From Quercus robur (taxonomy: Eukaryota; Streptophyta; Magnoliopsida; Fagales; Fagaceae): DNA of 64,000 nucleotides. The translations under genes and the position numbers were made by a program. The stretch lies in assembly GCF_932294415.1 (NCBI RefSeq), contig NC_065536.1, forward strand, positions 3,100,001 through 3,164,000, in the 5' to 3' direction. Shown here in pieces: positions 1-11,134 of the stretch. The notes beneath the pieces were generated by a model. The model was not told the DNA's origin and did not search any database. It saw only the letters and a list, made by a program, of their open reading frames with translations. Position 1 is the first letter of the stretch; every line of letters begins with the position of its first letter.

Positions 1-1191
1 CCTGAAGGTGCATCAGGGTCTTGAAGGTCTCTAGGTGATCGAGGGGATCCTTGATTCCGTCATAACTGTCCATGCTCGGCATGCGGAACTTACTCGGCAG
101 GGGGAAGGAGTTGACGGACGCCGTAAATGGCAAGTCAGTCCGGTTGACAAGGTCGTCAAGATCGCTGGACACTCGCCCCTTGAGAGCGTTCATCAGGACT
201 TCCATCTGTTCCTTCATCGCCTGCATCTCCGCGATGATGGGTTGTGGAGCTATGTCCGTCACTGAGGGGATGCTAGCGTCCCGTCGCACTTGTTTGCTCG
301 GGGCATTACTCTCCTGTGGTCCGTCATTATTTCTCCTTTCCTCACTGTTCCCTTCTTGATCTTCTCCTTGGCTATTCACCGCTGCACTCTTTTGGTTCAG
401 CTGCTCTGTCAGGTCGTGGTTTTGTTTGGTGAGGCGCTCTACGGCTGCGGCGAGCGTCTTGACCTGTCTCTCAAGGGCAGTCGTAGGGGCTTCTTCTTGG
501 ACGTCATTTGTGGTTGCCATCGAGCGCGTGAGTACCATGTAACTCCTTTATCTAGGAAATGTTACCGTACCCGGTCGTTTCCCACAGACGGCGCCAACTG
601 ATGACTTCGAAAATTGTCACCAATGGGTCACACCGTACTCGCGTCTCGAATCGAACCTGCACGACAAGAACAATCGACGGACGTCCTTCAAAGAGCACCG
701 GTGTGGTGCCGGCCAAAGGTTCTCCGACGGTCGAGTTAGAATTGTTCTGTTTTACTTAGAGCGTTAGAGAGGGTCAGTTAAAGCGTACCTCGATTACTGT
801 GGGTATTAGACCTTTTATAGTGATAGAGGGTTGACTTTTCCTTTTTGGTTTTCACATCTTTTCAATGTGGGACTCTAGTCCCAATTCTTCTAAGCGTGGT
901 GAGCAAGGATTCCCGTTTCCGGATCATGGGCCCTTATTGGGCCAGTCAGCGATGGGCCTTCAAAGCGCGTGGGATAGCCCTTGCACAGGCCCAACAGTCC
1001 CAACCCGTCAGGCCCGTTTAGGTGAGCCCTTCAAGAACGGCCGTCAGGCCCGTTCAGGAGGGCCCGTCAATCAGGGCCGTCATGCCCGTTCAGGTGGGCC
1101 CGTCAAGAAGGGCCGTCATGTCCGTCCAGGTGGGCCCGTCATGTATTCCGCATTTCTAACCGTCTTCATATATATATAGTCTATTACATCA
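1..1191 (-). mobile_element. 5' end of a Ty3/gypsy-like LTR retrotransposon (LTR, primer site, start of gag)
   Basis: The element reads on the minus strand and runs off the left edge of the window. The LTR spans about 599-1191; its ends form the inverted pair TGATG...CATCA. Just inside it (about 581-598, minus) lies TTGGCGCCGTCTGTGGGAA, a primer-binding-site-like sequence whose first bases fit the 3' end of a plant tRNA-Asp. The first part of gag follows from an ATG at 538 down to base 1. It has a heptad-like Glu/Leu-rich stretch and then a segment typical of plant gypsy gag (FPLPSKFRMPSMDSYDG). A TATA-like box lies on the minus strand near 812-820. Only one end is visible, so overall state and age cannot be judged. 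The same primer-site motif occurs in the LTR element at 21690-27225. Confidence 0.88.
1006..1149. repeat. 36-bp tandem repeat inside the LTR, four copies
   Basis: Four consecutive 36-bp units, each built on CCGTCAGGCCCGTTCAGG and GGGCCCGTCAA, with a few differences between copies. They lie in the upstream (U3-like) part of the minus-strand LTR, where enhancer-type repeats are common. The G/C-rich units stand out from the A/T-rich surroundings. Confidence 0.85.
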
Positions 1192-1390
1192 AAATTAACC
1201 AAAAAATTATGAAATAATTGGTGTTACTAAAACTACTCATATTCTCACTAACGTCACTGAATATTAATCTTGTTTCCAGCACTCACTGCACAGTCGCAGA
1301 GAGAGAACAAGTGTTTGTCTCTTTATCTGAGGCAGCCAGAGACACCTGCCCTAACAAGCATATTGAGGTGTAAAACAGTAGGGGTTGATA

Positions 1391-1476
1391 AGCCATGCAA
1401 AGTGAAGAATGGCATTGCATATTTGCATGTCATACATACGTGTCTGTCCCATACCAACATTTCTCTCCTATAAATA
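1391..1476 (+). promoter_or_regulatory. Seed-storage promoter: legumin box with RY motif, second RY-like motif, TATA box
   Basis: AGCCATGCAAAGTGAAGAAT (from 1391) matches the legumin box, whose core is the RY motif CATGCA recognised by ABI3/FUS3-type B3 factors in embryos. A second RY-like element (TTTGCATGTCAT) begins at 1422. The TATA box TATAAATA is at 1469-1476, about 58 bp before the ATG. This arrangement predicts embryo-specific expression. Confidence 0.85.
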
Positions 1477-1533
1477 CCAGCATCTTCGAGTTGCCGCTTC
1501 ACTACTAAACTACTACCTCACAAAAAACCAACC

Positions 1534-4262
1534 ATGGCTAAGCCTATCTTGCTCTATACTTCTCTGTGCTTTCTTGTGCTCTTCATCAACGGATGCCTAG
1601 CTCATAGACAGGGGCAGCAACAACAAGAGTTCAACCAGTGCCAACTGGACAGTCTTGATGCCCTTGAACCCAACAACCGCATCGAGGCGGAAGCCGGTGT
1701 GATCGAGTCTTGGGACCCCAACGACAAGCAGTTCCGGTGCGTCGGAGTGGCCGTCGTTCGCCGTACCATTGAGCCTAATGGCCTTCTCTTGCCTCAGTAT
1801 ACCAATGCTCCTCAACTCATGTACATTCAGAGAGGTATATAAACATACATAAGAGAGCTCATGCAATTTCTGACGTAATAACCTTTTTTTTTATTTTTAT
1901 ATTCATATTTCAAAACATTCTACCTGAATTATCTATTTTATACTATATTTAATTAAAATATTAATTTTTTTATTTTTATTTTTTACTTATTTATCTTTTT
2001 TTTTATACACAATAATCATCCTACTTTATGTCATTAGTACAAAGGATTAAAAAGATTAAAAAACTACCTGCAAAACATTATTGTAAGTATGTATTTTTAC
2101 ATAGTTTTGCATGAATTGGCTAAAATATATTACTTTTTTCTATTAATACAAACACTGAGTGCTCTAAATGGTTATATTCAAAAAGAAAGAAAGAAAAAAA
2201 AAGTCTAAGCAGCACTGAATTTAAATTAAAAATGGTTCTGTGCACATGCACATACTATAAATTAATTTGTGTAATGTAAAACAGGTTATGGTATCTTTGG
2301 TGCTGTATTTCCTGGGTGCCCCAACACATACCAAGAATCTCAAGAACAGCAGCAAGGACAGGATCGTAGGTCCCAGGATCGAGACCAGCACCAGAAGATC
2401 CGAAACTTCCGACAGGGTGACATCATAGCATTCCCAGCCGGAGTAACCCATTGGCTGTACAATGATGGCGAGTCCCAGGTGGTCGCACTGTCTCTCCTTG
2501 ACATTAACAACCAAGCCAACCAGCTTGATCAGAATCCTAGAGTAAGAACTAATTAGAAATCCAAATATCAATTCCAATTAATAATAACAATCCAACTGTA
2601 TAAAACTGACTATGCATATCATGGTTGGCTTTGTGTGTGTATATATATATATATAAATGTAGCACTTTTACCTTGCCGGAAACCCAGAAGATGAATTTCA
2701 GCAACAAGGTCGAAGCCCGCGAGGATCGCGACGCCACCAGCAAGAACAAGGCCAAGGCCGTCGCGAGAGTGGCAGGCATGGTCAGCAACAGGGACAGGGC
2801 AACAATCTATTCAGTGGCTTCCGTGCTAAGGATTTGGCTGAAGTTTTCAACGTGAATGAGGACACCATTAGAAACCTTCAAGGCTTAAAAGAAGACAGGA
2901 GCAACATAGTGAGAGTGAAGGGTAGGCTTCAAGTGGCCAGGCCACCAAGGTCACGTGAGGAGCGCGAGCGATTGGAAAGACAAGAGAGAGAGCAGGAGAG
3001 AGAAGATGAGAGGGAACAACGTGAGAGCGGCCGAGGCGGACATGGACGTGGACGCGAGGAGAGTGAGCAAGAGGAGAGACAACAAGAGAGAGAAGAAGAA
3101 GAGCGAGAGCAAGAGAGGGAACGACGTGAAAGCCTACGAGTTGGACGTGGATGTGGAGGTTACAATGGCATTGAGGAGACCCTATGCACCTTGAGGCTCA
3201 GGGAGAACATCCATGACCCTTCACGAGCCGATATTTACAACCCCCAAGCCGGTCGAATCAGTACCCTAAACAGCCACAATCTCCCGGTCCTCCGTTGGCT
3301 CCGACTCAGTGCTGAGTTTGGAATGCTTCAGAAGGTAAGAGCATTATCACCAGTTGTTTAAAAAAAAAAAAATATATATATATATATATATTTTATTTAT
3401 TTAAACACACCAATTTACGATATATCTTACGTCACATCTTTTATTTTTTTACTATATTATTTAAACATTATTTCATTATTCATTTTAATTCTTATTTTAT
3501 ATTTTTTTCCAATGATAAAAAAAGAGAGAAAAAGTTTGCATAGTCCCTAATTTCATAGAAGAGAGAGAAATTTTGAATAAAAAAATGCACAAATATTTAT
3601 AGCATATCTCATAGTACCCTTATATATTTTAAACATTTCTATATTTAGAACATCACTTTATGTCTGGTGTATTAAATGTTAAAATATTTAGCATTTAACA
3701 CACTTAATGCTAGTGTTTTAATGCTTACCAATGCTATGATTAACTTAACAAATATATTTTCCTTTTTTGATATTAAGATTTAATTAATTTAGAGCAATAT
3801 GAGTACTACTCCATTACAAACAAAATGAAATTGAAATTAGAAATTAACATATATATGCAGGATGCTATTTATGCTCCCCATTGGAACCGGAATGCACATA
3901 GCGTGATCTATGTATTAAGGGGTCGTGCCCAGGTTCAAGTGGTTGATGACTTTGGTCAGACTGTGTTTGATGATGAGCTTCAACAAGAACAGATCTTAAC
4001 CGTGCCACAAAACTTTGCTGTGGTGAAACGAGCTAGTAGTGAGGGCTTCGAGTGGGTGGCCTTCAAGACAAACGACAGGGCCCAGATTTCTCCTCTTGCA
4101 GGACGAACCTCTGTCCTCAGGGCCATTCCAGCAGACGTACTAGCCAACGCTTTCCAACTTCGCCAGGAAGATGTTTCAGAACTGAAAGTTAATATGGAGC
4201 GACAAGGGAACACTCTACTAAGACCCTCTAGATCTTCTTCTCAGAGGAGGGCTATAGCTTAG
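1534..4262 (+). CDS. 11S seed storage globulin (legumin), four exons
   Basis: Hexameric 11S globulin stored in protein vacuoles of the seed. Exons are 1534-1834, 2285-2541, 2663-3334 and 3861-4262; all junctions are GT-AG and the phases (1,0,0) join into 543 codons plus stop, the usual legumin length and exon plan. Residues 1-23 form a signal peptide (cut after CLA). The two cupin halves are clear: [18 protein letters not shown] in the acidic chain and [15 protein letters not shown] in the basic chain. The Asn-Gly processing site lies at residues 354/355 ([10 protein letters not shown]), with the disulfide-forming Cys just after it. A Glu/Arg-rich spacer fills about residues 275-340. The start is fixed by the TATA box and signal peptide; AATAAA at 4380 may be the poly(A) signal. 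It resembles oak and hazelnut legumins (from memory), which are known allergens. It looks intact. Confidence 0.97.
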
Positions 4263-4379
4263 ATGAAAAATCTAATGTAACTGTGTCGAAACTGTATCAT
4301 GCGACACTTAGTTCTTGCTTTTTGTAAGGTTGCAAGACTCCTCTCATAAATAATCAATGCTAAGGAGAGTGTCTGCTTA

Positions 4380-4385
4380 AATAAA
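4380..4385 (+). terminator. Possible poly(A) signal of the legumin gene
   Basis: AATAAA occurs 118 bp after the stop codon, with another near 4424. It sits in an A/T-rich 3' flank typical of plant genes. Confidence 0.45.
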
Positions 4386-4399
4386 TCACAGTTATGTGT

Positions 4400-5214
4400 A
4401 TCTTTGTGAGCTTATAATAAGTTAATAAAATCCTATTATGGTTCGTTCGGCTAAATTTTGTTTATAGATTTATTATTTTTTCCTTAATATTTTTATGGTC
4501 TTCTTTTGACTAATCTTTTGACTAATCAATGTTGAGGAAAAGTTTCTATCCAAGTAAATAAGTACTGGATATGTACCTTTATGGGAGTTATAATAGGCTA
4601 ATATAATGCTATATATAGCTTGTTTGGCTAAATTATGTTAATACATTTTTTATATTCCCTATTTATTTAGTAAATTTTGTTTATATACGATTCAACTCCT
4701 TCTTTGAACCCATGTACTCAATTTTAGTGGATGCCTCTCTTCATTGGATGCCTTTCTCAAGTCATTTCTTCTTATTAGAAATGACTTGAATTTTCTATCT
4801 GTTTCTTATTTATTTAATAATTTTTTTTTTATATACGGTTAAACTCCTTACTCATTCAAATTCTTTTGGTAACTAAACTCCACATTCTCTTTGAATTCAT
4901 GTACTCGGCTTAAAATTTACTGAAGTGTGTTTTTGGTGGATGCCTCTCTTTGTTGGACAGGTTAATTGGTTCCTCTATCTAGAAATGACTTGACTTTTTG
5001 CATTTTTGAAAGGTTCTAGAGGGTATTGTTTGTGAATGCCGTTATTAATTTAACAATTACAATTTCCTTCCTTAATTTTTAGTTTTAACTAGTTGCAGAC
5101 TCATGCAATGCATGAAAATAAATAATTATTTTGTTTAGTATTATAATGTATAATTTTTTTCTCTAAAATTTTTTGAAAATAATTTGTTCTCCCTAAAAAT
5201 TAAACAATTTTATT
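4400..5214. other. Intergenic DNA
   Basis: A/T-rich sequence with no convincing coding signal. A short phrase (GTGGATGCCTCTCTT) recurs near 4729 and 4951, suggesting old local duplication. Confidence 0.6.
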
Positions 5215-6160
5215 CATTCTAGTTAGGTCTACTTCAGTCCCATTTGGTCTATTTTGGTCCTATTTGGTCTACTCGGTCCAATTCGGTCAATTTCAGTCCC
5301 CTTCAATCTATTTTATACTAATTGGGCCTTAAATTGATTCTTATTTTTTTTCTTTTTCTTTTTTTTGTCGGTTGCATTTTCAAGTAAAGCTCAAAAATTC
5401 TTTTTTTTCCTTAATTTTTGGGTTGAAAGTATAAATTTTATTATATTTGAGCTGGAAATAGTTTTCAACCAGCAATAGACGTGTCTCGGTTAGAACCTCA
5501 CGGACTACGTTATTGCCCCAAGTGCAAAGATTATTATATTTGAGCTAAAATATTTAATTTTGAGTTAAAAAATACAAAGAATATAGGCGTTAGAAATTAG
5601 AAATATGAGCCCTAAAAATGATAAATATTCAAAAGTCTTATTCGGTCCATTCTATCCTCTTTGGTTCAATTTGGTCCATACGATCCTTTTCGGTCCATTC
5701 GGTCTTATTCATTCCACTTTAATCCTATTTAGTCTTTATTGGTCATATTTTGTCGACTTCAGACCTTTTTGTCCACTTTGGTCCTATTCAGTCCATATTG
5801 GTTTTATTTGATCCATTCTGTTCACTTTGATCCTATTCAGTCCATTCTGTTCACTTTGGTTCAATTTGGTCCTATTCGGTCCATTCTGTCCACTACAGTC
5901 TACTTTAGTCCCATTTGGTCTATTTTGTGCACTTTGGTTCTATTTGGTCCATTTTGTCCACTTCAGTCATGTTCCATATTGGTCCTTTTATGTCCACTTT
6001 GGTCCAATTGCATCCCCTACAGTCCTATTCTGTCTATAATGTTCATATTCGATTCATTCGGTCTTATTCTGTTCTTTCGGTCCATTTTGTTCCATTTAGT
6101 CCAATTCGGTCTATTTAGACCATTTTGGTCCATTTTGATCCATTTTTTGTGCATTTACAT
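5215..6160. repeat. Degenerate short-period array rich in TTTGGTCCA-like words
   Basis: Sparse at 5215-5335 and dense at 5636-6155, the top strand repeats variants of TTTGGTCCATT and TTCGGTCCTATT, with GTCC recurring about every 9-12 bases. The plus frame reads as runs like FGPFCPLWF because of the period, with no protein-family signal. It looks like an old, decayed minisatellite. Confidence 0.8.
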
Positions 6161-7134
6161 AGTTGGAGAAGATATGTTTAGGTTGAAAAACACCTATTCT
6201 AATCCAAATTTATTAAGAAAAATATATAAATCTCAAACTCGTAATATCTAAAAGTTTAAGCATAACATTTATTATTGCTACACTTTTGTTGATCCACATT
6301 AACATAGCATTTTAGTCCACTTTGGTACTGTTAAATTTAATTTAAAGTCTTTCTAAATATAAAAATTATGACTATACAAATGTAATTTTTATAGCAGTGA
6401 TTCATTTGTTTTACTATCGTTACTTTTAAATGAATTGCATAAAGTTTTTTTTTTTTGATAAATGAATTTGATAAAGTTGATTATACATTTAAGCAATATA
6501 TATATATATATATATATATATTGAGAGGATTCAAAAAGTTAGTTATTGTCTTTTTTTTTTCAAAAATACCCCTCATTTAATTAACTTATTCTTTTTCCTA
6601 AAACATAAAAATGAGGTTAAAATCGTAAATTGATTAAAAAAAAATTTAAAAAAAACCTACCCATGTTTATAAAACTACCCTATGTTCTATAAAACTTCCC
6701 ACTACCCTATGTACACAACCAAAACTACCCCCATGTTTTTTTTTTTTTTTTTTGGATAAAAAAAACTACCTTCCTATAAAAAAATTAAAAAAAAAAAAAA
6801 AAACCCATGTTCTAAAAAAACTACCCTAAGTTCCTAAAAAAAAATAAAAACTACAAAAAAAAAAAAAAAAGTCTCATTGCAGGCGCAAAGTGCGTGGGAT
6901 GAGGCTGATATATATTAAGAGAATAAATCATTGTTAAAAAGAAATTTAATTAACTTATCCTTATTCCTAAAACATTAAAATGAGGTTAAAATCGTAAATT
7001 GATAAAAAAAAAATTTAAAAACCTACCCATGTTTATACAACTACCTCATGTTCTATAAAACTTCCCACTACCCTGTGTACACAATCAAAACTACCCCATG
7101 TTTTTTTTTTTTTTTTTTTTTTTAAAATAAAAAA

Positions 7135-8760
7135 GGCGAAAATACTATTTTCGTCCCTATATTTTCACCAAATTCCCACTTTTGTCCCTAATTTTTTATT
7201 TTACCACTTTTAATTCCTAAAATGAAGAACACGTTTTATTTTAGTCCCTAACGTCATCTCACTAACGGAAATTGTCTACGTGGCAGACAGAGTGTACTGT
7301 TAGCACACTAAATACAGACGTGGCCATTAAAATAATAATAAAATTTTTATTTGGTATTAAAAAAAATACCACGTTAGCATCTAAATTTAAAAAATTAATT
7401 TATCAATTTTAACTAAATAAAAATATTAAAAACAAAAAATTACCTAAATTAAGATATAAATATATCTTGAACAAAAATAACAAGAACACCAACCTAGATT
7501 TAAGTACAAGAAAAACATTTTCCTTTATTTTCTTTTTCTTTTTGCTTAGAAAACAAACACAAAATTAGGCACACACAAATCCAAAAAATAAAATTAAAAT
7601 TAAACCCACACAATCCCATCCTCTCTCACATAGCCCAATCCCAACCATCCTCTTTTCCTCTCTCACTCTCGTTGAGTCAATCCTAGCCATGGCCAAAAGT
7701 CATTCACCTTCTCTACCTCGTCGGCTAAGAGAGGAGGTGGTTCTGTTGTCAGGTCTAAGGTTGATTTCATTTGGGTTTGATAGTTTCGAGGAGGTGGTTT
7801 GGTTTTGGATCTGAGGTTTTTGTTTGGTTTTTAAAAAGTATAAGAAAATTTAGATTTTGAGTTTTGTGTTTGGGGGCCGAAAATTTGGGTTTGAATTTAG
7901 TGTTTGGGGGGCCAAAAATCTGGGTTTGATTTTTGTGTTTGATGCTTTGGTGGTGTGGGGGTATGATTTTTTGTATTTTTTCATGTTTAATTTCGTGTTG
8001 ATTTGGATCTGATGTTATTTTTTTGGGTTTTAAATTTTCTCTATTTTAACAAGAAGATGATGTAGACCTTTTGTGAACACTAGATAAGAGATTGTATTCA
8101 TAACTAGGTCTTTGTTGTATGAACTCTATGGTTGGTGGTTGAAATTCAACTTGGGTTCGCCTATGAGATGAACCATTGAATGATTCTGCTACATTTAACA
8201 AATGGTAGCTACGGTTTGAGTTTTCTGAGTGGCTTCTATTATATTTGTTGTGAGGCTTCAACTTCTTGATGGCTTGGAGAAGAAATGGAATTAAACCTTC
8301 CATGATTTCATCTTCTTGATGGCTGGGTTCAATTTCTTGTTCAAATTTTCTGCGTTTTAAATTTTGTGTTCATGTTTAATCTGATGTGGATTTGAAGTTT
8401 AATTTTGTATTCTTATTTTCTGGGTTTGTGATTTTTGATTTTTAATTTTGTGTTCTTAAATCTGGGTTGGTGTTCTTGTTGTTCTTGTTTAAGATATACT
8501 TAGATCTTAATTCATGTAGTTTTTTGTTTTTAATTTTTTTATTTAGTTAAAATTGATAAATTAATTTTTTAAATTTAGATGCTTACGTGGCATTTTTTAA
8601 TACCAAATAAAAAATTTTATTATTATTTTAATGGTCACGTCAGCATTTGGTATGTTAACAGTACACTTCATCTACCACGTAGACAATTTTTGTTAGTGAG
8701 ATGATGGTAGGGACCAAAGTATAAATGAGGTAAAAATGTAGGGAAGAAAATAGTATTTCC
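7135..8760. mobile_element. Mutator-like element with long terminal inverted repeats (Pack-MULE candidate)
   Basis: Left arm 7135-7504 and right arm 8455-8760 are inverted copies: both begin near AAATACTATTTTC and continue through CATCTCACTAAC, CTACGTGG and matching A/T-rich stretches to an ACCAACC(T/C)AGATTTAAG end. The right arm lacks about 55 bp present in the left. Arms of 300-370 bp fit Mutator-like elements. The flanks are both A-rich, so a 9-10 bp target duplication is possible but ambiguous. There is no transposase; the 950-bp core holds the gene-like ORF at 8046-8303, so it is non-autonomous. Confidence 0.82.
8046..8303 (-). CDS. 85-codon ORF in a MULE, resembling a small plant protein of unknown function
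   Basis: Complete ATG-to-stop frame starting MEGLIPFLLQAIKK, with a middle rich in Ser/Asn/His (NRSYHLL) and the segment SSHRRTQVEFQPPTIEF. From memory this resembles a plant-specific family of small uncharacterised proteins starting MEGLIPF and sharing SYHLL and SSHRRT-EFQPPT blocks; I know no function for them. It lies wholly between the inverted arms of the element at 7135-8760, so it is most simply a captured host gene copy. Its open frame suggests recent capture or some constraint, but 85 codons can survive by chance. Whether it is expressed is unknown. Confidence 0.55.
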   Translation of the reverse strand: MEGLIPFLLQAIKKLKPHNKYNRSHSENSNRSYHLLNVAESFNGSSHRRTQVEFQPPTIEFIQQRPSYEYNLLSSVHKRSTSSSC

Positions 8761-8906
8761 ATAAAAAAAAAATAAAAAAAAAACAAAACTACCCCTATAT
8801 TCTAAATAAAACTACCATAAGTTCCTAAAAAAAAAAAAATTCCTACAAAAAAAAAAAAGTCTCACGGGGAGGCTGATATATACTAAGAGAATGAATTATT
8901 TGAACA

Positions 8907-9463
8907 ATTTATTTAAATAAAAATTATACATAAATGCACACATAAATTATTCAAATGATTCAGGGAGTGTTTAGTAATATTGTTCTAGTAATGTTGTTTG
9001 TATTTTTTGAAAATACATATAAATGAAAAAGTGTGGGAAAATACGTGTAATGTTGTTTAAAAATTGGAAATTGTTGCTCAAAATCACGTACCAAATGGCC
9101 CCTCATTCCTTAAAAGAGATTATCATAATAATCAAAAATCATATACACATATATGTATAATTAATTCGCTGCATTTTATATAATTATGTCAAGAATTTCA
9201 TATAACTATGTTTCATTTATCAGAAGAAAAAACCTTAAAAATTAGTATAAAGTAAGAAAAAAAAGAAAAGAAAACCCACCGTTTATGGAACAGTGTAATC
9301 TGCCACTGCATCCCTCTCTCTCTCTCACCTCTACGATCTACCACTGCTTCTCCATTGAAGCTCATAAGCTCCACCGAAACCGGACCCGAATTTTTAGCTG
9401 GATCTACCACCACAAAACTAATATCTGTCAAATTTGCTTCTTCTTTTTCTTCATCTTCAGGAA
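8907..9463 (+). other. Upstream region and leader of the first PPR gene
   Basis: Nothing recognisable to about 9250. From there the sequence resembles the region before the PPR gene at 17721 (CTCCATTGAAGCTC, CCGACCCGAATT-like words, then a pyrimidine tract ending CTTCAGG just before the ATG). The shared leader, and a similar one before 61745, shows that the copies were duplicated together with their upstream DNA. The CAG before the ATG could be a 5' UTR intron acceptor. Confidence 0.55.
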
Positions 9464-11134
9464 ATGGGTTTTTCTGCTAAATCAACTAGCTCTCTTCTTT
9501 TTATATGCAATCGCTTGAAAATTACGGTACGCCTTCCATTTCATTCTTATTATTATAATTCTACTCTTACTAGTAGAGAAAATGTGGAAAGCCCAAATGG
9601 GTTGTTGGAATATGTGAGAGTTGTGTGCAAATCTGGAAGCTTTAGGAATCTTGATCATGCCTTAGACCTGTTTGATAAAATGCTTCACTTAAGCCCTTTG
9701 CCTTCCATTGTGGATTTCACTCAGTTTTTGGGTGCCATTGCAAGAATGAAGCATTACTCAGTAGTCATTAATCTAATTGGACAAATGGAATCGTTAGGAA
9801 TTGCTCCCAATGTTTATACTCTCACTGTTTTGATTAACTGCTTTTGCCACTTGAACCGAGTAGATTTTGGGTTCTCCATCTTGGCAAGACTTTTGAAACT
9901 TGGTTATCAACCAAACCATATAACTCTAAGCACTCTTGTCAAGGGCCTCTGTCTCCAAGGTAACATTGCTGGAGCTGTGAGGTTGGTAGATGAAATGGAG
10001 AAGAAAGGCTATGAACCTAATGAAATTACTTGTGGAACAATAGTACATAGTTTGTGTAAGATTGGTGAGACTGATATGGCTATTAGATTGCTTAGGAAGA
10101 TGGAGGAAGGGAAGTTTAAACCTAATGTGGTGCTCTATAGCACAATCATTGACAATTTATGTAAAGAAAAATTGGTAACTGAAGCTTTGAATCTTCTATT
10201 TGAAATGAAGAGTAAAGGCATTCAACCAAACATTATCACTTACACGTGCTTATTTCAAGGCCTATGCAATTTTGGCCGGTGGAAGGAGGCTACTACTTTA
10301 TTGAATGAGATGGTGCAAAGGAAGATCATGCCAAATGCACATACCTTCAGCATATTGGTGGACACACTTTGCAAAAAGGGGAAGTTGACAGAGGCGAAAG
10401 AAGTTTTTGATGTGATGATTCAAAGAGGCATTGAGCCTGACACCGTCACTTACAATTCTTTGATTGATGGATACTGTTTGCAAAACAAAATGGATGATGC
10501 AGTCAAAGCATTTAATGTGATGGTTGAGTGGGGTTGTTCACCTAATGTGTATAGTTATAGCATATTGATCAATGGATATTGCAAGAATAAAAGAATTGAT
10601 GAAGCAAGGAGTCTGTTTCATGAAATGTCCAACAAAGGAGTGACTCCCAATGTTGTGACTTACAACACTCTTATAAGTGGTTTTTGTCGAGTGGGGAGAC
10701 TACAGGTTGCACTAGATTTATTCCATAAGATGCAGGCTTGTGGCCAACCTCCAAATCCCCAAACCTATGCTATATTGATGGATGGCCTTTGTAAAAATAA
10801 ACAAATTGTTGAGGCAATAAAATTGTTTCAGGGGATGGAAGACAAAACGTTGGGCAACGATATTGTGATTTACAACATATTGATTGACGGTTTGTGTAAT
10901 GCTGGGAAACTTACAGATGCAAGAGAACTCTTTTATAGTCTACCTGCGAAAGGATTGCAACCCAATGTTCGAACTTACACCATAATGCTCAATGGGCTTT
11001 GCAAAGAGGGACTAATAGATGAAGCGAGTGAGCTGCTTGAGAAAATGGATGGGAACAGTTATACACCTAATGATCGCACATATAACACAATCATCCAAGG
11101 GTTATTGCAACACAATGAGACATCAAAGGAATGA
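9464..11134 (+). CDS. RFL-type pentatricopeptide repeat protein, C-terminus shortened
   Basis: P-class PPR protein of the Restorer-of-fertility-like clade, expected to be imported into mitochondria and bind specific organellar transcripts. The true start is the ATG at 9464 (MGFSAKSTSS), aligned with the paralogue at 17721; the ORF is open further upstream only through a TTG. 556 codons, no introns. Residues 1-40 are basic and Ser-rich like a transit peptide; about 13 consecutive 35-residue motifs follow, e.g. NVVTYNTLISGFCRVGR. Relative to the paralogue a single C is missing in the AAAGG(C)AATGAAATA context near 11128, so the frame ends in ...NETSKE and about 45 residues are lost. The lost part is still readable in another frame to about 11261. 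Most PPR motifs survive, so activity is possible. Confidence 0.92.
   Translation: MGFSAKSTSSLLFICNRLKITVRLPFHSYYYNSTLTSRENVESPNGLLEYVRVVCKSGSFRNLDHALDLFDKMLHLSPLPSIVDFTQFLGAIARMKHYSVVINLIGQMESLGIAPNVYTLTVLINCFCHLNRVDFGFSILARLLKLGYQPNHITLSTLVKGLCLQGNIAGAVRLVDEMEKKGYEPNEITCGTIVHSLCKIGETDMAIRLLRKMEEGKFKPNVVLYSTIIDNLCKEKLVTEALNLLFEMKSKGIQPNIITYTCLFQGLCNFGRWKEATTLLNEMVQRKIMPNAHTFSILVDTLCKKGKLTEAKEVFDVMIQRGIEPDTVTYNSLIDGYCLQNKMDDAVKAFNVMVEWGCSPNVYSYSILINGYCKNKRIDEARSLFHEMSNKGVTPNVVTYNTLISGFCRVGRLQVALDLFHKMQACGQPPNPQTYAILMDGLCKNKQIVEAIKLFQGMEDKTLGNDIVIYNILIDGLCNAGKLTDARELFYSLPAKGLQPNVRTYTIMLNGLCKEGLIDEASELLEKMDGNSYTPNDRTYNTIIQGLLQHNETSKE

Larger units (their letters stand above)
6577..8906. repeat. 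Tandem duplication of an A-rich unit, second copy split by a DNA transposon
   Basis: Unit one (about 6577-6934) begins ATTTAATTAACTTATTC, contains several AAACTACCC words and ends GGCTGATATATATTAAGAG. Unit two repeats this from about 6945, is interrupted at 7135-8760 by the long-TIR element, and resumes at 8761 with the same AAACTACCC words and GGCTGATATATACTAAGAG ending near 8890. The units are non-coding. Confidence 0.7.

Noticed and set aside
35-759. Several plus-strand ORFs at the left edge
   Set aside because: They are antisense shadows of gag and the LTR, which read on the minus strand.
5605-6251. Plus-strand ORFs up to 170 codons rich in FGPF and LF
   Set aside because: Products of the short-period GGTCC array; the same pattern appears in several frames and no protein family fits.
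9434-9463. Upstream start for the first PPR gene
   Set aside because: The extension opens with TTG, is not shared by the paralogue, and covers a pyrimidine tract; the ATG at 9464 aligns with the intact copy.
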